In this document: positions 35,246 through 43,790 of the stretch, in pieces
Layout of the letters: each line of letters opens with the position of its first letter
Numbering within the stretch: the first letter of the stretch is position 1
Source: JBMOUD01 sp049319665
Lineage (GTDB): Bacteria > Pseudomonadota > Gammaproteobacteria > Enterobacterales > Enterobacteriaceae
Direction of reading: 5' to 3'
Assembly (NCBI RefSeq): GCF_049319665.1
Contig: NZ_JBMOUD010000002.1
Coordinates: 248,001 to 312,000, forward strand
Length of the DNA: 64,000 bases
Program-made: the position numbers and the translations under genes
The notes under the pieces: model-generated
The model's database searches: none
Seen by the model: the letters and a program-made list of their open reading frames with translations, nothing else
Told to the model about the DNA's origin: nothing

Positions 35246-36418
35246 TTAGCCGTTGGTTGAAGAGGGCTTATCACCAAGCCATTGCATAAAATCGGCAACG
35301 TGCGATGCCCATAGGTCAGGGCGGGTCATCGTGAAATGTCCTGGAGAAGTGGACGTTCCTGCCTGCACCACATAACGTCCTTGCTTGAGGGTTGGCACCG
35401 TTCTTTCGAGTACGCCTAATCGGTCTGGGTTGAACTCATCATCCGAGAAGTTCAGGGCGAAGAGTTTGGTCTTGATTTTGGACAGCTGCGGCTCTGGATC
35501 ATAGCTAAATGATGACTTGAGTGAATACAGCACATCGTTAGCATCAACGTGGTCAGCGGCAACCTGATTGAACGCGAGGAATTTATCGGCAGCCGCGCTA
35601 TCAGGGATCGTATTTTGCAGATCTTCTGCACTATCAATCATCATTCGTAGCACGTTGTAGCCGAGAACCCAGCCGTGCGGTGTTTGCGTGTAATCGCCAT
35701 TTTTCCATTGTGGATCGCTGCGGATGGAATCAATAACCATCCGTCGCCATAACAAATTGCGCCCGGATACTTTCGTCGGTAATGAAACCACCGGCATGAC
35801 GCCATCCATCATAGTTGGATAGGCTTCGGCCCATTGCCACGCGTTCATCCCTCCCATAGACATTCCGAGAATGGCATGGAGATGTTTAATTCCTAAGGTT
35901 TCTGTTACCAATTTATGTTGAATATCAACCATATCGCCATAGTCGTAATTGGGGAATTTGGCTTTTAGTCCATCGCTTGGTTGGCTTGATTGTCCGTGGC
36001 CAACGCTATCGGGAAATATTAGGTAATAGCGGGTTGAATCAAGGGGACGACCAGGGCCAAACAGAGCCTTGGTAAAGGTTGGACTGAGTAAAGCTCGGCT
36101 ATCGGCCCCGGTCCAATGGAGCACCAATACCGCATTATCAATATCGCCTTGTGCGTTGCGATGCGGTGTTCCTAACGTCGCATAATGGATCTTCAAGCGG
36201 TTGAGTGTCTCACCATCTCGGAATTTATAATTATTGAACCAGACATCAGCCTGAACCGCGGCTGGGTTAATTTGTCGATCCCAAGGGGCGGACGGTTGAG
36301 CCTGAGCCGTTGGGTTGGACGACGTCGCCTGGGCCAAGGCTGCATCTGAGAATAGAGAACCTGAAAGTAGAAGGCCGATCACTACGCTGATTGTTGTGCG
36401 AACACGCTTATGCTTCAT
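35246..36418 (-). CDS. Exported alpha/beta hydrolase, MetX/homoserine-acetyltransferase-like
   Basis: A 390-aa protein with a signal peptide (about 1-29, TTISVVIGLLLSGSLFSDAALA) and an alpha/beta hydrolase domain. The nucleophile elbow is LGMSMGGMNAWQWAEAYP; the oxyanion block is VLVLHWTGADSRALL and the later Asp/His are around FSDDEFNPDRL and SPGHFTM. Homoserine acetyltransferases are cytoplasmic, so the exported form is probably a general esterase or thioesterase. The divergent HxlR gene may control it. No gene lies in 35089-35245. Confidence 0.82.
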   Translation of the reverse strand: MKHKRVRTTISVVIGLLLSGSLFSDAALAQATSSNPTAQAQPSAPWDRQINPAAVQADVWFNNYKFRDGETLNRLKIHYATLGTPHRNAQGDIDNAVLVLHWTGADSRALLSPTFTKALFGPGRPLDSTRYYLIFPDSVGHGQSSQPSDGLKAKFPNYDYGDMVDIQHKLVTETLGIKHLHAILGMSMGGMNAWQWAEAYPTMMDGVMPVVSLPTKVSGRNLLWRRMVIDSIRSDPQWKNGDYTQTPHGWVLGYNVLRMMIDSAEDLQNTIPDSAAADKFLAFNQVAADHVDANDVLYSLKSSFSYDPEPQLSKIKTKLFALNFSDDEFNPDRLGVLERTVPTLKQGRYVVQAGTSTSPGHFTMTRPDLWASHVADFMQWLGDKPSSTNG

Positions 36419-36554
36419 GACAATTTCCTAGAATAATTAGGGAGACGAGATGCATTGCATCTCGTTTACGGCGACGACCTTCCGAAGACGTGCCGGGAGA
36501 AAGACAGATTTTCTACTCATCATCCACGCTTGAGACTTGCCTGATCGGCAAGTG

Positions 36555-36571
36555 ACTCTTATAATAAGAGT
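36555..36571. promoter_or_regulatory. Candidate HxlR operator
   Basis: Perfect palindrome ACTCTTAT-A-ATAAGAGT in the 263-bp spacer between the exported hydrolase (minus) and the HxlR gene (plus). It suits binding of a dimeric winged-helix regulator. Inferred only. Confidence 0.4.
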
Positions 36572-36681
36572 GACATAAAAAATGATCAAGAGGTGTTCAT
36601 CACATCGTCGTTTCTCGTCAAGCTGGTGACTTCGGCGATACACTGCCGTGCAAAGAATGATGGTGAAAACTAAGGAAAAAC

Positions 36682-37182
36682 ATGCGTTCTAAAGGCTTTG
36701 AAGGTATGACCTGCTCGGTGGCGAGCGTCATGGGCGCGTTGGGCGATAGATGGGGCGCGCTCATTATGCGCGACCTGTTTCTTGGGCTGACGCGTTATGA
36801 CGATTTGCGCCGTTCTAGCGGGGTGACGAATGCCACGCTCTCCGACCGACTCAAGATGCTTGAGGAGCAAGGGTTACTTGCGCGGCAACAGTATCAATCT
36901 CGCCCCGATCGTTACGAGTATGTGCTGACCGAAAGGGGGCGAGATACCGGATTAGTGCTGCTGGCGATGTTGCAAGTCGGTAATAAATGGAATCTTGCTG
37001 GGCTTGAAGGGCCGCCGCTGCATAGTGTTGATGGACACTCAGGACATCGGGTGAAAGTGGCATTAGTCGATGTAGAAACGGGGCAAGAGATCAACCCGAA
37101 AGACGTGATGGTTGAGCTTGGCGCAGGGGCTGATGAATTAACCCGATGGCGCTCTGCTGGACGAGTGAGAAAAACGGCATAG
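36682..37182 (+). CDS. HxlR-family transcriptional regulator
   Basis: A 166-aa winged-helix regulator. The HxlR domain fills about residues 9-100 (CSVASVMGALGDRWGALIMRDLFLGLTRYDDLRRSSGVTNATLSDRLKMLEEQGLLARQQYQSRPDRYEYVLTERG), followed by a shorter second part often found in this subgroup. AAGGAA precedes the ATG. It lies upstream of the ketopantoate-reductase-like gene and divergent from the exported hydrolase, so either could be its target. Confidence 0.87.
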   Translation: MRSKGFEGMTCSVASVMGALGDRWGALIMRDLFLGLTRYDDLRRSSGVTNATLSDRLKMLEEQGLLARQQYQSRPDRYEYVLTERGRDTGLVLLAMLQVGNKWNLAGLEGPPLHSVDGHSGHRVKVALVDVETGQEINPKDVMVELGAGADELTRWRSAGRVRKTA

Positions 37183-37243
37183 CAGGCTAGAAAACTGATG
37201 CTCGGCTCTGTCGCTTATCTCGATAAATAATCAGGAGACAATG

Positions 37244-38185
37244 ATGAGAATACTGGTTGTAGGTGCGGGTGCGATTGGTGGCTATTATGGCGCAAGATTG
37301 ATTCAGGCCGGTGCTGAGGTCACTTTTTTGGTGAGAGCTAAACGCGCTGAATGGCTCGCCTTGAACGGGTTGAGCGTTAGCAGCGGATTAGGCGATTTCA
37401 GCGGGCCGGTAAAGACCGTATTACGTGACGCACTCAAGCCGGAATATGACCTGATTCTCTTGAGCTGCAAGACCTATGATCTGCCCTCGGCGATGGATGA
37501 CATTGCTGCTGCCGTTGGCCCCTCTACGGGGATCATCCCTTTTCTTAATGGCCTGTCTGCCTATGACCAACTTGACGCACGCTTTGGCCGCGATCGGGTG
37601 CTGGGGGGCATCGCATATATTGCCACCATGCTGAGTGAGACAGGGGAAATCCGCCATTTTGGCCGTGATGATATGCTGGTGATTGGCACCAGATCGGCGG
37701 CAACGGCGCCTCTGGCAGCAGATTTTCATACGCTTTTAACGACAACACCTGGCGCACGTTTACTTTCTCCTAACGTCACGCAGGCGTTGTGGAATAAATG
37801 GGTCATGTTGGCAACAGGTGCGCTGATGAATTGCCTGATGCGCGGCACTATCGGCGATATTCTTGCGACGCAGGAAGGTGAGAATTTGATCAAACAGGCC
37901 CTGGCAGAGAGTCTTGCCGTGGCGGCCGCCGAGGGCAATCCACTGTCGTCTGAAGATGTTGCCAAGATTGAAGGGCGTTTACTCGATCCCCAATCGACAT
38001 GGGCAGCATCAATGATGCGCGATATTGCACAAAATGCACCGCGTTTAGAAGCTGACGCTATCATTGGCGACATGATCATACGCGCTAAACATCATGGCAT
38101 TGGCGTTCCACTTTATCGAGCCGCGTATTGCCATCTGCAAGTCTATGCGCACCAACGCAGCGCAGTCTCTGGCGTTGAAGCGTGA
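37244..38185 (+). CDS. Ketopantoate reductase-family oxidoreductase (PanE/ApbA-like)
   Basis: A 313-aa NADPH-dependent reductase with the N-terminal motif MRILVVGAGAIGGYYGARLIQAGAEVTFLVR, KTYDLPSAMDDI, FLNGLSAYDQLDARFG and the C-terminal helical domain with NKWVMLATGALMNCLMRG. Housekeeping panE is usually located elsewhere, so this may be a paralogue with another 2-oxoacid substrate. AGGAG is 6 bases from ATG 37244, favouring it over the adjacent ATG at 37241. Confidence 0.84.
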   Translation: MRILVVGAGAIGGYYGARLIQAGAEVTFLVRAKRAEWLALNGLSVSSGLGDFSGPVKTVLRDALKPEYDLILLSCKTYDLPSAMDDIAAAVGPSTGIIPFLNGLSAYDQLDARFGRDRVLGGIAYIATMLSETGEIRHFGRDDMLVIGTRSAATAPLAADFHTLLTTTPGARLLSPNVTQALWNKWVMLATGALMNCLMRGTIGDILATQEGENLIKQALAESLAVAAAEGNPLSSEDVAKIEGRLLDPQSTWAASMMRDIAQNAPRLEADAIIGDMIIRAKHHGIGVPLYRAAYCHLQVYAHQRSAVSGVEA

Positions 38186-38354
38186 TCGCCTGATCTGCGG
38201 CTGTAACGGATAAATATGTGGTCACGCTCATTCCGCTGACCACATTCATTAGCTCCGGCTAGCATTATTACTTTTCAATTCCGCCCATATCCGCAATTCT
38301 AGCTCTCTCTCGGCAACTATAATCATTATCCCATCCTCAGACAGGGCCGCCATC

Positions 38355-39665
38355 ATGTTAAAAACGGACAATTCGACCATTCAGCAGATTTTTGAAAAAC
38401 AGCAGCAGTTCTTCAAAAGTGAAGCCACTAAAGACCTTGCCTTTCGCAAAGACAATCTACAGAAGTTGAAGCAGTCGATCCTCGACCATCGGGATATCCT
38501 CTATACCGCGTTGGATAGCGATTTGGGCAAATCCAAAGAGCTGGTGGATCGCACAGAAATCGGGCGAGTTATCTCGGAAATCGACTTTACGCTGGAACAC
38601 CTGGATGAGTGGGTGATTCCTGAAAAGGTGCCGACGCACCATGAAGCGACATTTACCGAGGCGTTTATTGAGCATGAAGCCTTCGGTGTTAGCTACATCA
38701 TTGGCCCGTTCAACTACCCGATAAACTTAGTCTTTTCCCCACTGATTGGTGCCATTGCCGGCGGGAACACCGCCATTATTAAACCCTCAGAATCGGTGCC
38801 TGAAACCGCGCTGGCTATCGAGAAAATCATTCGTGCCGTGTTTGACGATAACTACATTGCGGTAATTCAGGGCGGGCGTGAAGAAAACGAATACCTGCTC
38901 AGTTTACCGTTTGATTTTATCTTCTTCACCGGCAGCCCGGCGGTGGGGAAAATTGTGATGGCGGCGGCGGCTAAACATTTGACGCCGGTGATCCTTGAGC
39001 TGGGCGGCAAGTCGCCATTTATTGTTTTGCCCGATGCTAATTTGGACAGAGCCGTTGAGATGCTGACCTTTGGTCGCTTCTCTAACAGCGGACAAACGTG
39101 CATCGCACCGGATTACGTTTTGGTTCACGAAAACGTGAAAGAGGCGCTGCTCAGCAAACTGGTTGAGCGTATTAAAACCGCCATTCCGCATGTGGATTCG
39201 ATTGGCAAACTGGTGTCTGGCAAACAGGTAGAAAGACTGACCACCATGCTAGCGCAAACGCAGGGTAACGTTGTTTACGGCGGCGAAGCCAACGTGGCGA
39301 CGCGCCATATGCAAGCGACCGTGGTGGATAACGTCGATTGGCAGGATTCACTGATGCGTGAAGAGTTATTTGGCCCGGTGTTGCCGGTGATCGGCTTCAC
39401 TGATATCGAGTCGGTGATTGCAGGCATTAATCAGCATCACCCTAAGCCGCTGGCAGCTTATGTCTTCACTAGCGATATTGAGCAAGGCCGCAAAATCACC
39501 ACTCGTATTCCATCCGGTGACGCCATCGTCAATGGCGTGATGCAACAAGTTGTCTCACCTTATCTGCCGTTTGGCGGGATCGGCGGTTCAGGCATGGGCG
39601 AATACCACGGCCATTATAGCTATCTGGCGTTTACTCATCGTAAATCGGTGGTGATTAATAAGTAG
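38355..39665 (+). CDS. Aldehyde dehydrogenase family protein
   Basis: A 436-aa NAD(P)-dependent dehydrogenase of the short class-3-like type (YwdH/ALDH3-like, without the N-terminal extension). Key motifs: IIGPFNYPINLVFSPLIGAIAGGNTAIIKPSE (cofactor site), FFTGSPAVGKIVMAAAAKHLTPVILELGGKSPF (general base Glu) and NSGQTCIAPDYVLV (catalytic Cys). The C-terminal FGGIGGSGMGEYHGHYSYLAFTHRKSV is usual for long-chain or aromatic aldehyde dehydrogenases. No clear operon partner. Confidence 0.9.
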   Translation: MLKTDNSTIQQIFEKQQQFFKSEATKDLAFRKDNLQKLKQSILDHRDILYTALDSDLGKSKELVDRTEIGRVISEIDFTLEHLDEWVIPEKVPTHHEATFTEAFIEHEAFGVSYIIGPFNYPINLVFSPLIGAIAGGNTAIIKPSESVPETALAIEKIIRAVFDDNYIAVIQGGREENEYLLSLPFDFIFFTGSPAVGKIVMAAAAKHLTPVILELGGKSPFIVLPDANLDRAVEMLTFGRFSNSGQTCIAPDYVLVHENVKEALLSKLVERIKTAIPHVDSIGKLVSGKQVERLTTMLAQTQGNVVYGGEANVATRHMQATVVDNVDWQDSLMREELFGPVLPVIGFTDIESVIAGINQHHPKPLAAYVFTSDIEQGRKITTRIPSGDAIVNGVMQQVVSPYLPFGGIGGSGMGEYHGHYSYLAFTHRKSVVINK

Positions 39666-39692
39666 TGTTTTTCTCCTCTTAGCCATACTCGT

Positions 39693-39715
39693 AAAGCCAC
39701 CGATTGGGTGGCTTT
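39693..39715 (+). terminator. Terminator of the aldehyde dehydrogenase gene
   Basis: AAAGCCACC-GATTG-GGTGGCTTT, 9-bp stem, followed by CTCTTTTTAG, 28 bases after the stop codon. Confidence 0.85.
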
Positions 39716-39819
39716 CTCTTTTTAGTGCTCATAAAAATCTGCCTTTTTCGACAGCGCATCCAGAATTTCACGACTGGGCTAGACAGTGCAAAGCGTACAG
39801 AGAAAATAAAGCGCTTGGA

Positions 39820-39881
39820 TATTTTGCACGCAAAATACCAGGCGAGGATATAAAACGAATAAGTTTAAAAAATAAACTTAT
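39820..39881. promoter_or_regulatory. Two palindromes upstream of hicA, probable HicB operators
   Basis: TATTTTGC-AC-GCAAAATA (39820-39837) and ATAAGTTTA-AAAAA-TAAACTTAT (39859-39881) lie 58-119 bases upstream of hicA. HicB antitoxins repress their own promoters through such inverted repeats. Which of the two is the true site cannot be told. Confidence 0.5.
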
Positions 39882-39938
39882 ATGTTGCGTTTATTATCTT
39901 ATTTGTTATTTTGTCAGCACTGAACAAGGAGACGCTTT

Positions 39939-40121
39939 GTGAAGTACAGCGAGTTCAGACGATGGTTGCAAAAACAGGGAGCTGAGTTTGAAACCGCTCC
40001 TGGTGGAGGCAGCCACCAAAAAGTCACCCTTGATGGGGTGCATTCTGTGTTTCCAGATCATGGTTCAAAAGAGATGCCTGAGCCACTCAGAAAAAAGATC
40101 ATGAAGGATTTGGGGCGATAA
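39939..40121 (+). CDS. hicA: HicA mRNA interferase toxin
   Basis: A 60-aa toxin with the small double-stranded RNA-binding-like fold. It has the expected catalytic histidine (His26) in GGGSHQKVTLDG and the family ending VFPDHGSKEMPEPLRKKIMKDLG. HicA cleaves mRNA and tmRNA when free. It starts with GTG after a strong AAGGAGA. hicB follows 51 bases later, the usual toxin-first order. Confidence 0.93.
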   Translation: MKYSEFRRWLQKQGAEFETAPGGGSHQKVTLDGVHSVFPDHGSKEMPEPLRKKIMKDLGR

Positions 40122-40172
40122 AATCTTGTGCGCAAATCCATATTGGTTCTCAAGATAAACAAGGAGTAAGAC

Positions 40173-40604
40173 ATGTTTAACTATGCGGTGAAATTACAGC
40201 ACGATGAAGATACCGACGCTTATATTGTTTCCTGCCGAGACCTGCCGTTGATGAATTCTGTTGGCTATTCTATCGATGAAGCTTTACTTGAAGCCGTCGA
40301 TGGCATTGTTACTGCACTGTCTATCGAGATTGGTGAGCGCCGTCCTATTCCCGCTGCTAGCACGCCAGTTGAAGGGGAACATAGTGTTATCCTTCCTGTG
40401 CTCGTGGTGATGAAAGCTGCATTGCATAATGCCATGATTGAAACGGGCACACGTAAAGCCGAGTTGGCGAGAAAACTCGGGCAGAAAGCCCCGCAGATCG
40501 ACAGGCTATTAGATGTGGAACACTCATCAAAAGTGGAAACCGTCGAGCTTGCCCTCCATCATTTGAATCGACGCGTTGAGCTGAGCATCGCGCGGGATAT
40601 TTAG
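40173..40604 (+). CDS. hicB: HicB antitoxin
   Basis: A 143-aa antitoxin with an N-terminal HicB domain (YAVKLQHDEDTDAYIVSCRDLPLMNSVGYSIDEALLEAVDGI) that binds and blocks HicA, and a C-terminal DNA-binding part (TRKAELARKLGQKAPQIDRLLDVEHSSKVETVELALHHLNRRVELS) that autorepresses the operon. AAGGAG precedes the ATG. Confidence 0.93.
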   Translation: MFNYAVKLQHDEDTDAYIVSCRDLPLMNSVGYSIDEALLEAVDGIVTALSIEIGERRPIPAASTPVEGEHSVILPVLVVMKAALHNAMIETGTRKAELARKLGQKAPQIDRLLDVEHSSKVETVELALHHLNRRVELSIARDI

Positions 40605-40732
40605 GTTTTATTCGCCAGTGCTCAGAGTGACCAAAGGGATTAGGGCATTTATTCACCTCTATAAAGGACTATGTTGTAGCTTTTAAGATAAAGTGATATT
40701 GCGGTGTTGTATTTTATAAGCTACTTTCATCT

Positions 40733-41050
40733 ATGAAAACGATCAGGCACTACCTCACCCCGAATGGTCGCGATCTATATATGGCGTTTTTTAAAGCGCT
40801 ACGAGATCCAATAGCGAAAGCGAAGATTGCTTCAAGAGTTAACCGGCTTGGTGCGGAAAATTATGGCGATCATAAGCCTTGTCGTGAAGGCGTATGGGAG
40901 CTGCGGATTGACCAAGGGGCTGGGTACCGGGTTTATTACAGCTTGGTTGATGGCGAAGTCGTATTGCTTCTTTTTGGCGGCGACAAACGTACTCAACGTG
41001 CCGATATAGATGAGGCAGTAACCTGCCTGAAGGATTACTTAGCGAGGTGA
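40733..41050 (+). CDS. RelE/HigB-like toxin (Gp49, addiction-module killer type)
   Basis: A 105-aa probable ribosome-dependent mRNA interferase of the Gp49/HigB-like group: DPIAKAKIASRVNRLGAENYGDHKPCREGVWELRIDQGAGYRVYYSLVDGEVVLLLFGGDKRTQRADIDEA. The RVYYSL and LLFGGDK strands are typical of this family. The gene is followed after 3 bases by its antitoxin gene. Toxin-first order is normal for this group. Confidence 0.88.
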   Translation: MKTIRHYLTPNGRDLYMAFFKALRDPIAKAKIASRVNRLGAENYGDHKPCREGVWELRIDQGAGYRVYYSLVDGEVVLLLFGGDKRTQRADIDEAVTCLKDYLAR

Positions 41051-41053
41051 TAT

Positions 41054-41368
41054 ATGTCTAAATCCCGTTTGCATGACGATGCCATGGTTGAGTTATTACG
41101 CGAAGATCCAGGCTTTGCCAAAGCCTATCTCCAACAGGCATTTGTAGATATTGATGAAGACGGTGGTCAGGAGGCCTTTTTAATGGCGCTGCGTCACGTT
41201 GTTGAAGCGCGTGGCGGCATGGCAACCATCGCCCAACGTGCTGGCCTCTCAAGAGAGACGCTTTATAGAACATTATCGCCAGCCGGAAACCCAACGCTTA
41301 AAACACTACGCAGCGTATTTGCCGCTACAGGTTTTCAATTTTCGCATTTAGCGGTGCCGAGCGAATAA
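41054..41368 (+). CDS. XRE-family antitoxin partner of the RelE-like toxin
   Basis: A 104-aa antidote with an N-terminal DDAMVELLREDPGFAKAYLQQAFVDIDEDGGQEAFLMALRHVVEARGG block and a C-terminal helix-turn-helix (MATIAQRAGLSRETLYRTLSPAGNPTLKTLRSVFAATGFQFS), the usual structure of addiction-module antidotes with Gp49-type toxins. It ends two bases from the converging GNAT gene. Confidence 0.88.
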   Translation: MSKSRLHDDAMVELLREDPGFAKAYLQQAFVDIDEDGGQEAFLMALRHVVEARGGMATIAQRAGLSRETLYRTLSPAGNPTLKTLRSVFAATGFQFSHLAVPSE

Positions 41369-41369
41369 C

Positions 41370-41909
41370 CTAGCCGCGTTTAAAGATCCGCGCCGCCGTT
41401 CCCTGATACTCGGTATCAGTGTGCGCTACAAAACCGCATTTCTCTGCCAGACGAATAGAAGACTGGTGCTCTGGATCGATAATGCAGCACAGCGGGCGAG
41501 TGAGGTGTGTATCGGCCCAGTTAATCACCGCCTGAGCAGCTTCAAAGGCGTAACCTTTGCCATGAAAATCAGGTGAAAGCACCCAGCCCATTTCCCCCAT
41601 TCCAGCTAGCGACGGGGTTATTTGGCGTTGGTAATCGGCAATACCGATTTCGCCGATAAAGGGGGCTGATTCGTCGCTGCCTGTTAATGGTTTCACCACC
41701 ACCGCCCAATAGCCAAAACCCAGCATCTGCCAGTGTCCGGGATAGCGTAATAACCGGCCCCAACTGGCCTCGCGGCTTGATGGCGTGCCACCGATATATC
41801 TCACCACGCGTTCATCGGCCCATAATGCGGCCTCGGCGTCAAAATCAGCCGCGCAGTGGCCGCGCAAAATCAAGCGTTCGGTTTCAATCAAAGGAGCAGC
41901 AGTAAACAT
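41370..41909 (-). CDS. GNAT-family N-acetyltransferase (RimJ/RimL-like)
   Basis: A 179-aa acetyltransferase: FTAAPLIETERLILRGHCAADFDAEAALWADERVVRYIGG, YWAVVVKPLTGSDESAPFIGEIGIADYQR, MGEMGWVLSPDFHGKGYAFEAAQAVINWADTHL (acetyl-CoA loop) and CIIDPEHQSSIRLAEKCGF. The substrate may be a protein N-terminus or a small amine. The ATG at 41909 with GAGAG upstream is chosen over the longer reading from 41975. Confidence 0.86.
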   Translation of the reverse strand: MFTAAPLIETERLILRGHCAADFDAEAALWADERVVRYIGGTPSSREASWGRLLRYPGHWQMLGFGYWAVVVKPLTGSDESAPFIGEIGIADYQRQITPSLAGMGEMGWVLSPDFHGKGYAFEAAQAVINWADTHLTRPLCCIIDPEHQSSIRLAEKCGFVAHTDTEYQGTAARIFKRG

Positions 41910-42105
41910 CGATTTACTCTCACGACAAAAGGATAAGAGGTAATTTATCACTGCCCAGTCAGAGAACATAATCAAAGCCCTGAGTATAAAAAATTACAAT
42001 ATAAAACCGCCCTTTATGCTGGCTTCAGGTTATTTTGTTGGAGAGAAAATATGCCATATCAACAGTGCTATCACGCTTAAATAGCCGCTTAATAAGGAGA
42101 ATACG

Positions 42106-42588
42106 ATGTCGAATGTTTATCAGCGTCTGTCCGAACAAGGCTTGGTATTACCGCCGGAGCTCGTACCGCCACCGGGTGTGGTTTTTCCTTTTGAGGCGGT
42201 AAGAGTGGTGGGGCATCGGGTTTATATCTCCGGTCACGGTCCGCAAAACCCAGATGGCTCTTTATATGCATATCGTGGCAAAGTCGGACGTGAAGTCACA
42301 GAGCAGCAAGCCTATGAGGCAGCGCGGCTGACGGCGTTATCTATTCTTGGCAGTTTGCATCGAGAATTGGGTGACCTCAATCGTATTGTGGCGTGGAACC
42401 GCGTATTTGGCATGGTCAATGCGGCACCGGGTTTTAACCGTATGCCAGCGGTAATTAATGGTTTTTCTGACGTGATTTTAAGTGCCTTTGGTCCCTATAT
42501 TGGTGCGCACAGTCGTTCAGCCGTTGGGTTGGCAGAATTACCTTTTGATATTGCAGTAGAAGTTGAAGCCGAAGTGGAGATCCACTGA
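42106..42588 (+). CDS. RidA/YjgF-family protein
   Basis: A 160-aa protein of the RidA-like family (the YjgH/TdcF-like longer subgroup), with VYQRLSEQGLVLPPELVPPPGVVFPFEAVRVVGHRVYISGHGPQNPDGSLYAYRGKVGREVTEQQAYEAARLTALSIL. The classic imine-deaminase Arg is not obvious, so activity is uncertain. AAGGAG precedes the ATG. A hairpin (42667-42675 with 42691-42699) followed by T-rich sequence ends the gene region. Confidence 0.84.
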   Translation: MSNVYQRLSEQGLVLPPELVPPPGVVFPFEAVRVVGHRVYISGHGPQNPDGSLYAYRGKVGREVTEQQAYEAARLTALSILGSLHRELGDLNRIVAWNRVFGMVNAAPGFNRMPAVINGFSDVILSAFGPYIGAHSRSAVGLAELPFDIAVEVEAEVEIH

Positions 42589-42666
42589 TCGAGAGCCCTG
42601 CTGATAGTTCTGTCAGTAGGGAGCCAACTAAATAATACGATGACCATAATCGCCACATCTTTATTC

Positions 42667-42705
42667 CCTCTCTATGGCTATATTATTGCGATAGAGAGGT
42701 GATTT
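42667..42705 (+). terminator. Terminator-like hairpin after the RidA gene
   Basis: CCTCTCTAT (42667-42675) pairs with ATAGAGAGG (42691-42699) around a 15-base loop, followed by TGATTTTTATT. Confidence 0.55.
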
Positions 42706-42805
42706 TTATTAGTTTTAATAGATTTCCCAGCCTTAAAGGCGATGTATTAATACATTACGATCTTCTTATATATTGTTTTTAATATCAAAACGCTCGAGGA
42801 GTGTT

Positions 42806-43351
42806 ATGCATTTTCAGGTGATTATCGGTAGCGTTCGCCAAGGGCGCATTGGGCCGCAGATCGCACAGTGGGTAACGGAAATCATCAGCAGCAGCGAACT
42901 CCATACCTGTGAAGTGATCGACCTGCTTGATTGGCCGCTGCCAATGAACGATGAGCCACAGCTTCCGGCAACCGGGCAATATCTTCAGCCGCATAGCCAG
43001 GCATGGAGCCAGAAAATTAGCGAAGGTGATGGCTATGTTTTCCTCTTTCCGCAATATAACTGGGGCTATCCGGCCGCGTTAAAAAACGCTATCGACCATC
43101 TATATCATGAGTGGAAAGGTAAACCGGCTATTCTGGTGAGCTACGCCAATCGTGGCGGCGGTAAAGCGGCGGCACAATTACGGCAAGTTCTGACCGGAAT
43201 CGACATGATCCCATTAGAAACCGCGCTAGAAATTAAACTTTCTGAGGTAGAGTTTTTAGACAATGGGCAGATTGCATCTTGTGAAGAAAGCCTCAAAAAA
43301 TATATACCGCAGTTAGTTGCTGCTCTTAAGGAAAGTATAGTCGCTACATAA
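42806..43351 (+). CDS. NADPH-dependent FMN reductase
   Basis: A 181-aa flavodoxin-like reductase: MHFQVIIGSVRQGRIGPQIAQWVTEI, EVIDLLDWPLPMNDE, and YVFLFPQYNWGYPAALKNAIDHLYHEWKGKPAILVSYANRGGGKAAAQLRQVL. The family reduces FMN, azo dyes, chromate or quinones. GAGGAG fixes the start at 42806. Confidence 0.87.
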   Translation: MHFQVIIGSVRQGRIGPQIAQWVTEIISSSELHTCEVIDLLDWPLPMNDEPQLPATGQYLQPHSQAWSQKISEGDGYVFLFPQYNWGYPAALKNAIDHLYHEWKGKPAILVSYANRGGGKAAAQLRQVLTGIDMIPLETALEIKLSEVEFLDNGQIASCEESLKKYIPQLVAALKESIVAT

Positions 43352-43388
43352 CAATGGCTGCCTGACGTGTGGGCCAGTGAGTTGCCAC

Positions 43389-43496
43389 GGGCAGGTGGTG
43401 TTATCGGCAGCACATCAGGCGTTCAGTTGGGAGCGCGCCGAGGATTTCACGCCGCAGTTGGATACCTTTATTAAGCGGGTGTTGCAACTGGCGTAG
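43389..43496 (+). pseudogene. Remnant resembling the C-terminal end of an alpha/beta hydrolase
   Basis: A 35-codon open stretch reads GQVVLSAAHQAFSWERAEDFTPQLDTFIKRVLQLA and ends at TAG. The pattern (VV followed by a His, then W-x-x-x-E-x-F-x-x-x-L-x-x-F) is typical of hydrolase C-termini around the catalytic histidine. No upstream part is present. Weak but coherent. The rest of 43497-43719 shows no gene. Confidence 0.4.
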
Positions 43497-43725
43497 AGAA
43501 CGGTTTTTGCGAGTAGATTAAGTCGCCAAGGATGGCTCCTCTCTTTTTTATTTTCCTTTGTGTAAATATCCATTTTTAGTTATTTGTTTATTTTTGGGTG
43601 TTGTTTTGCGGTTTTTATTCAACGCATGATGTGTTGCATATATTTTTTCGGGGCGCGTACGCATCTATTTCTTTTGTAGTTTTAGTTTTTATTTATTTCG
43701 GCATAGTATCGGCGGGGTAATTAGC

Positions 43726-43760
43726 GCGAAATTGAGGTGTTAGCAGCACCTCAATTTCGC
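43726..43760 (+). promoter_or_regulatory. Long hairpin in the leader of the symE-like gene
   Basis: CGAAATTGAGGTG (43727-43739) is perfectly complementary to 43747-43759, extended by one pair at each outer base, with a 7-base loop TTAGCAG. It ends 31 bases before the symE-like start, so it could control translation, terminate early or mark an antisense RNA region. Confidence 0.55.
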
Positions 43761-43790
43761 TAACCAAACCAACTAAACGAGGTAGTTAAT

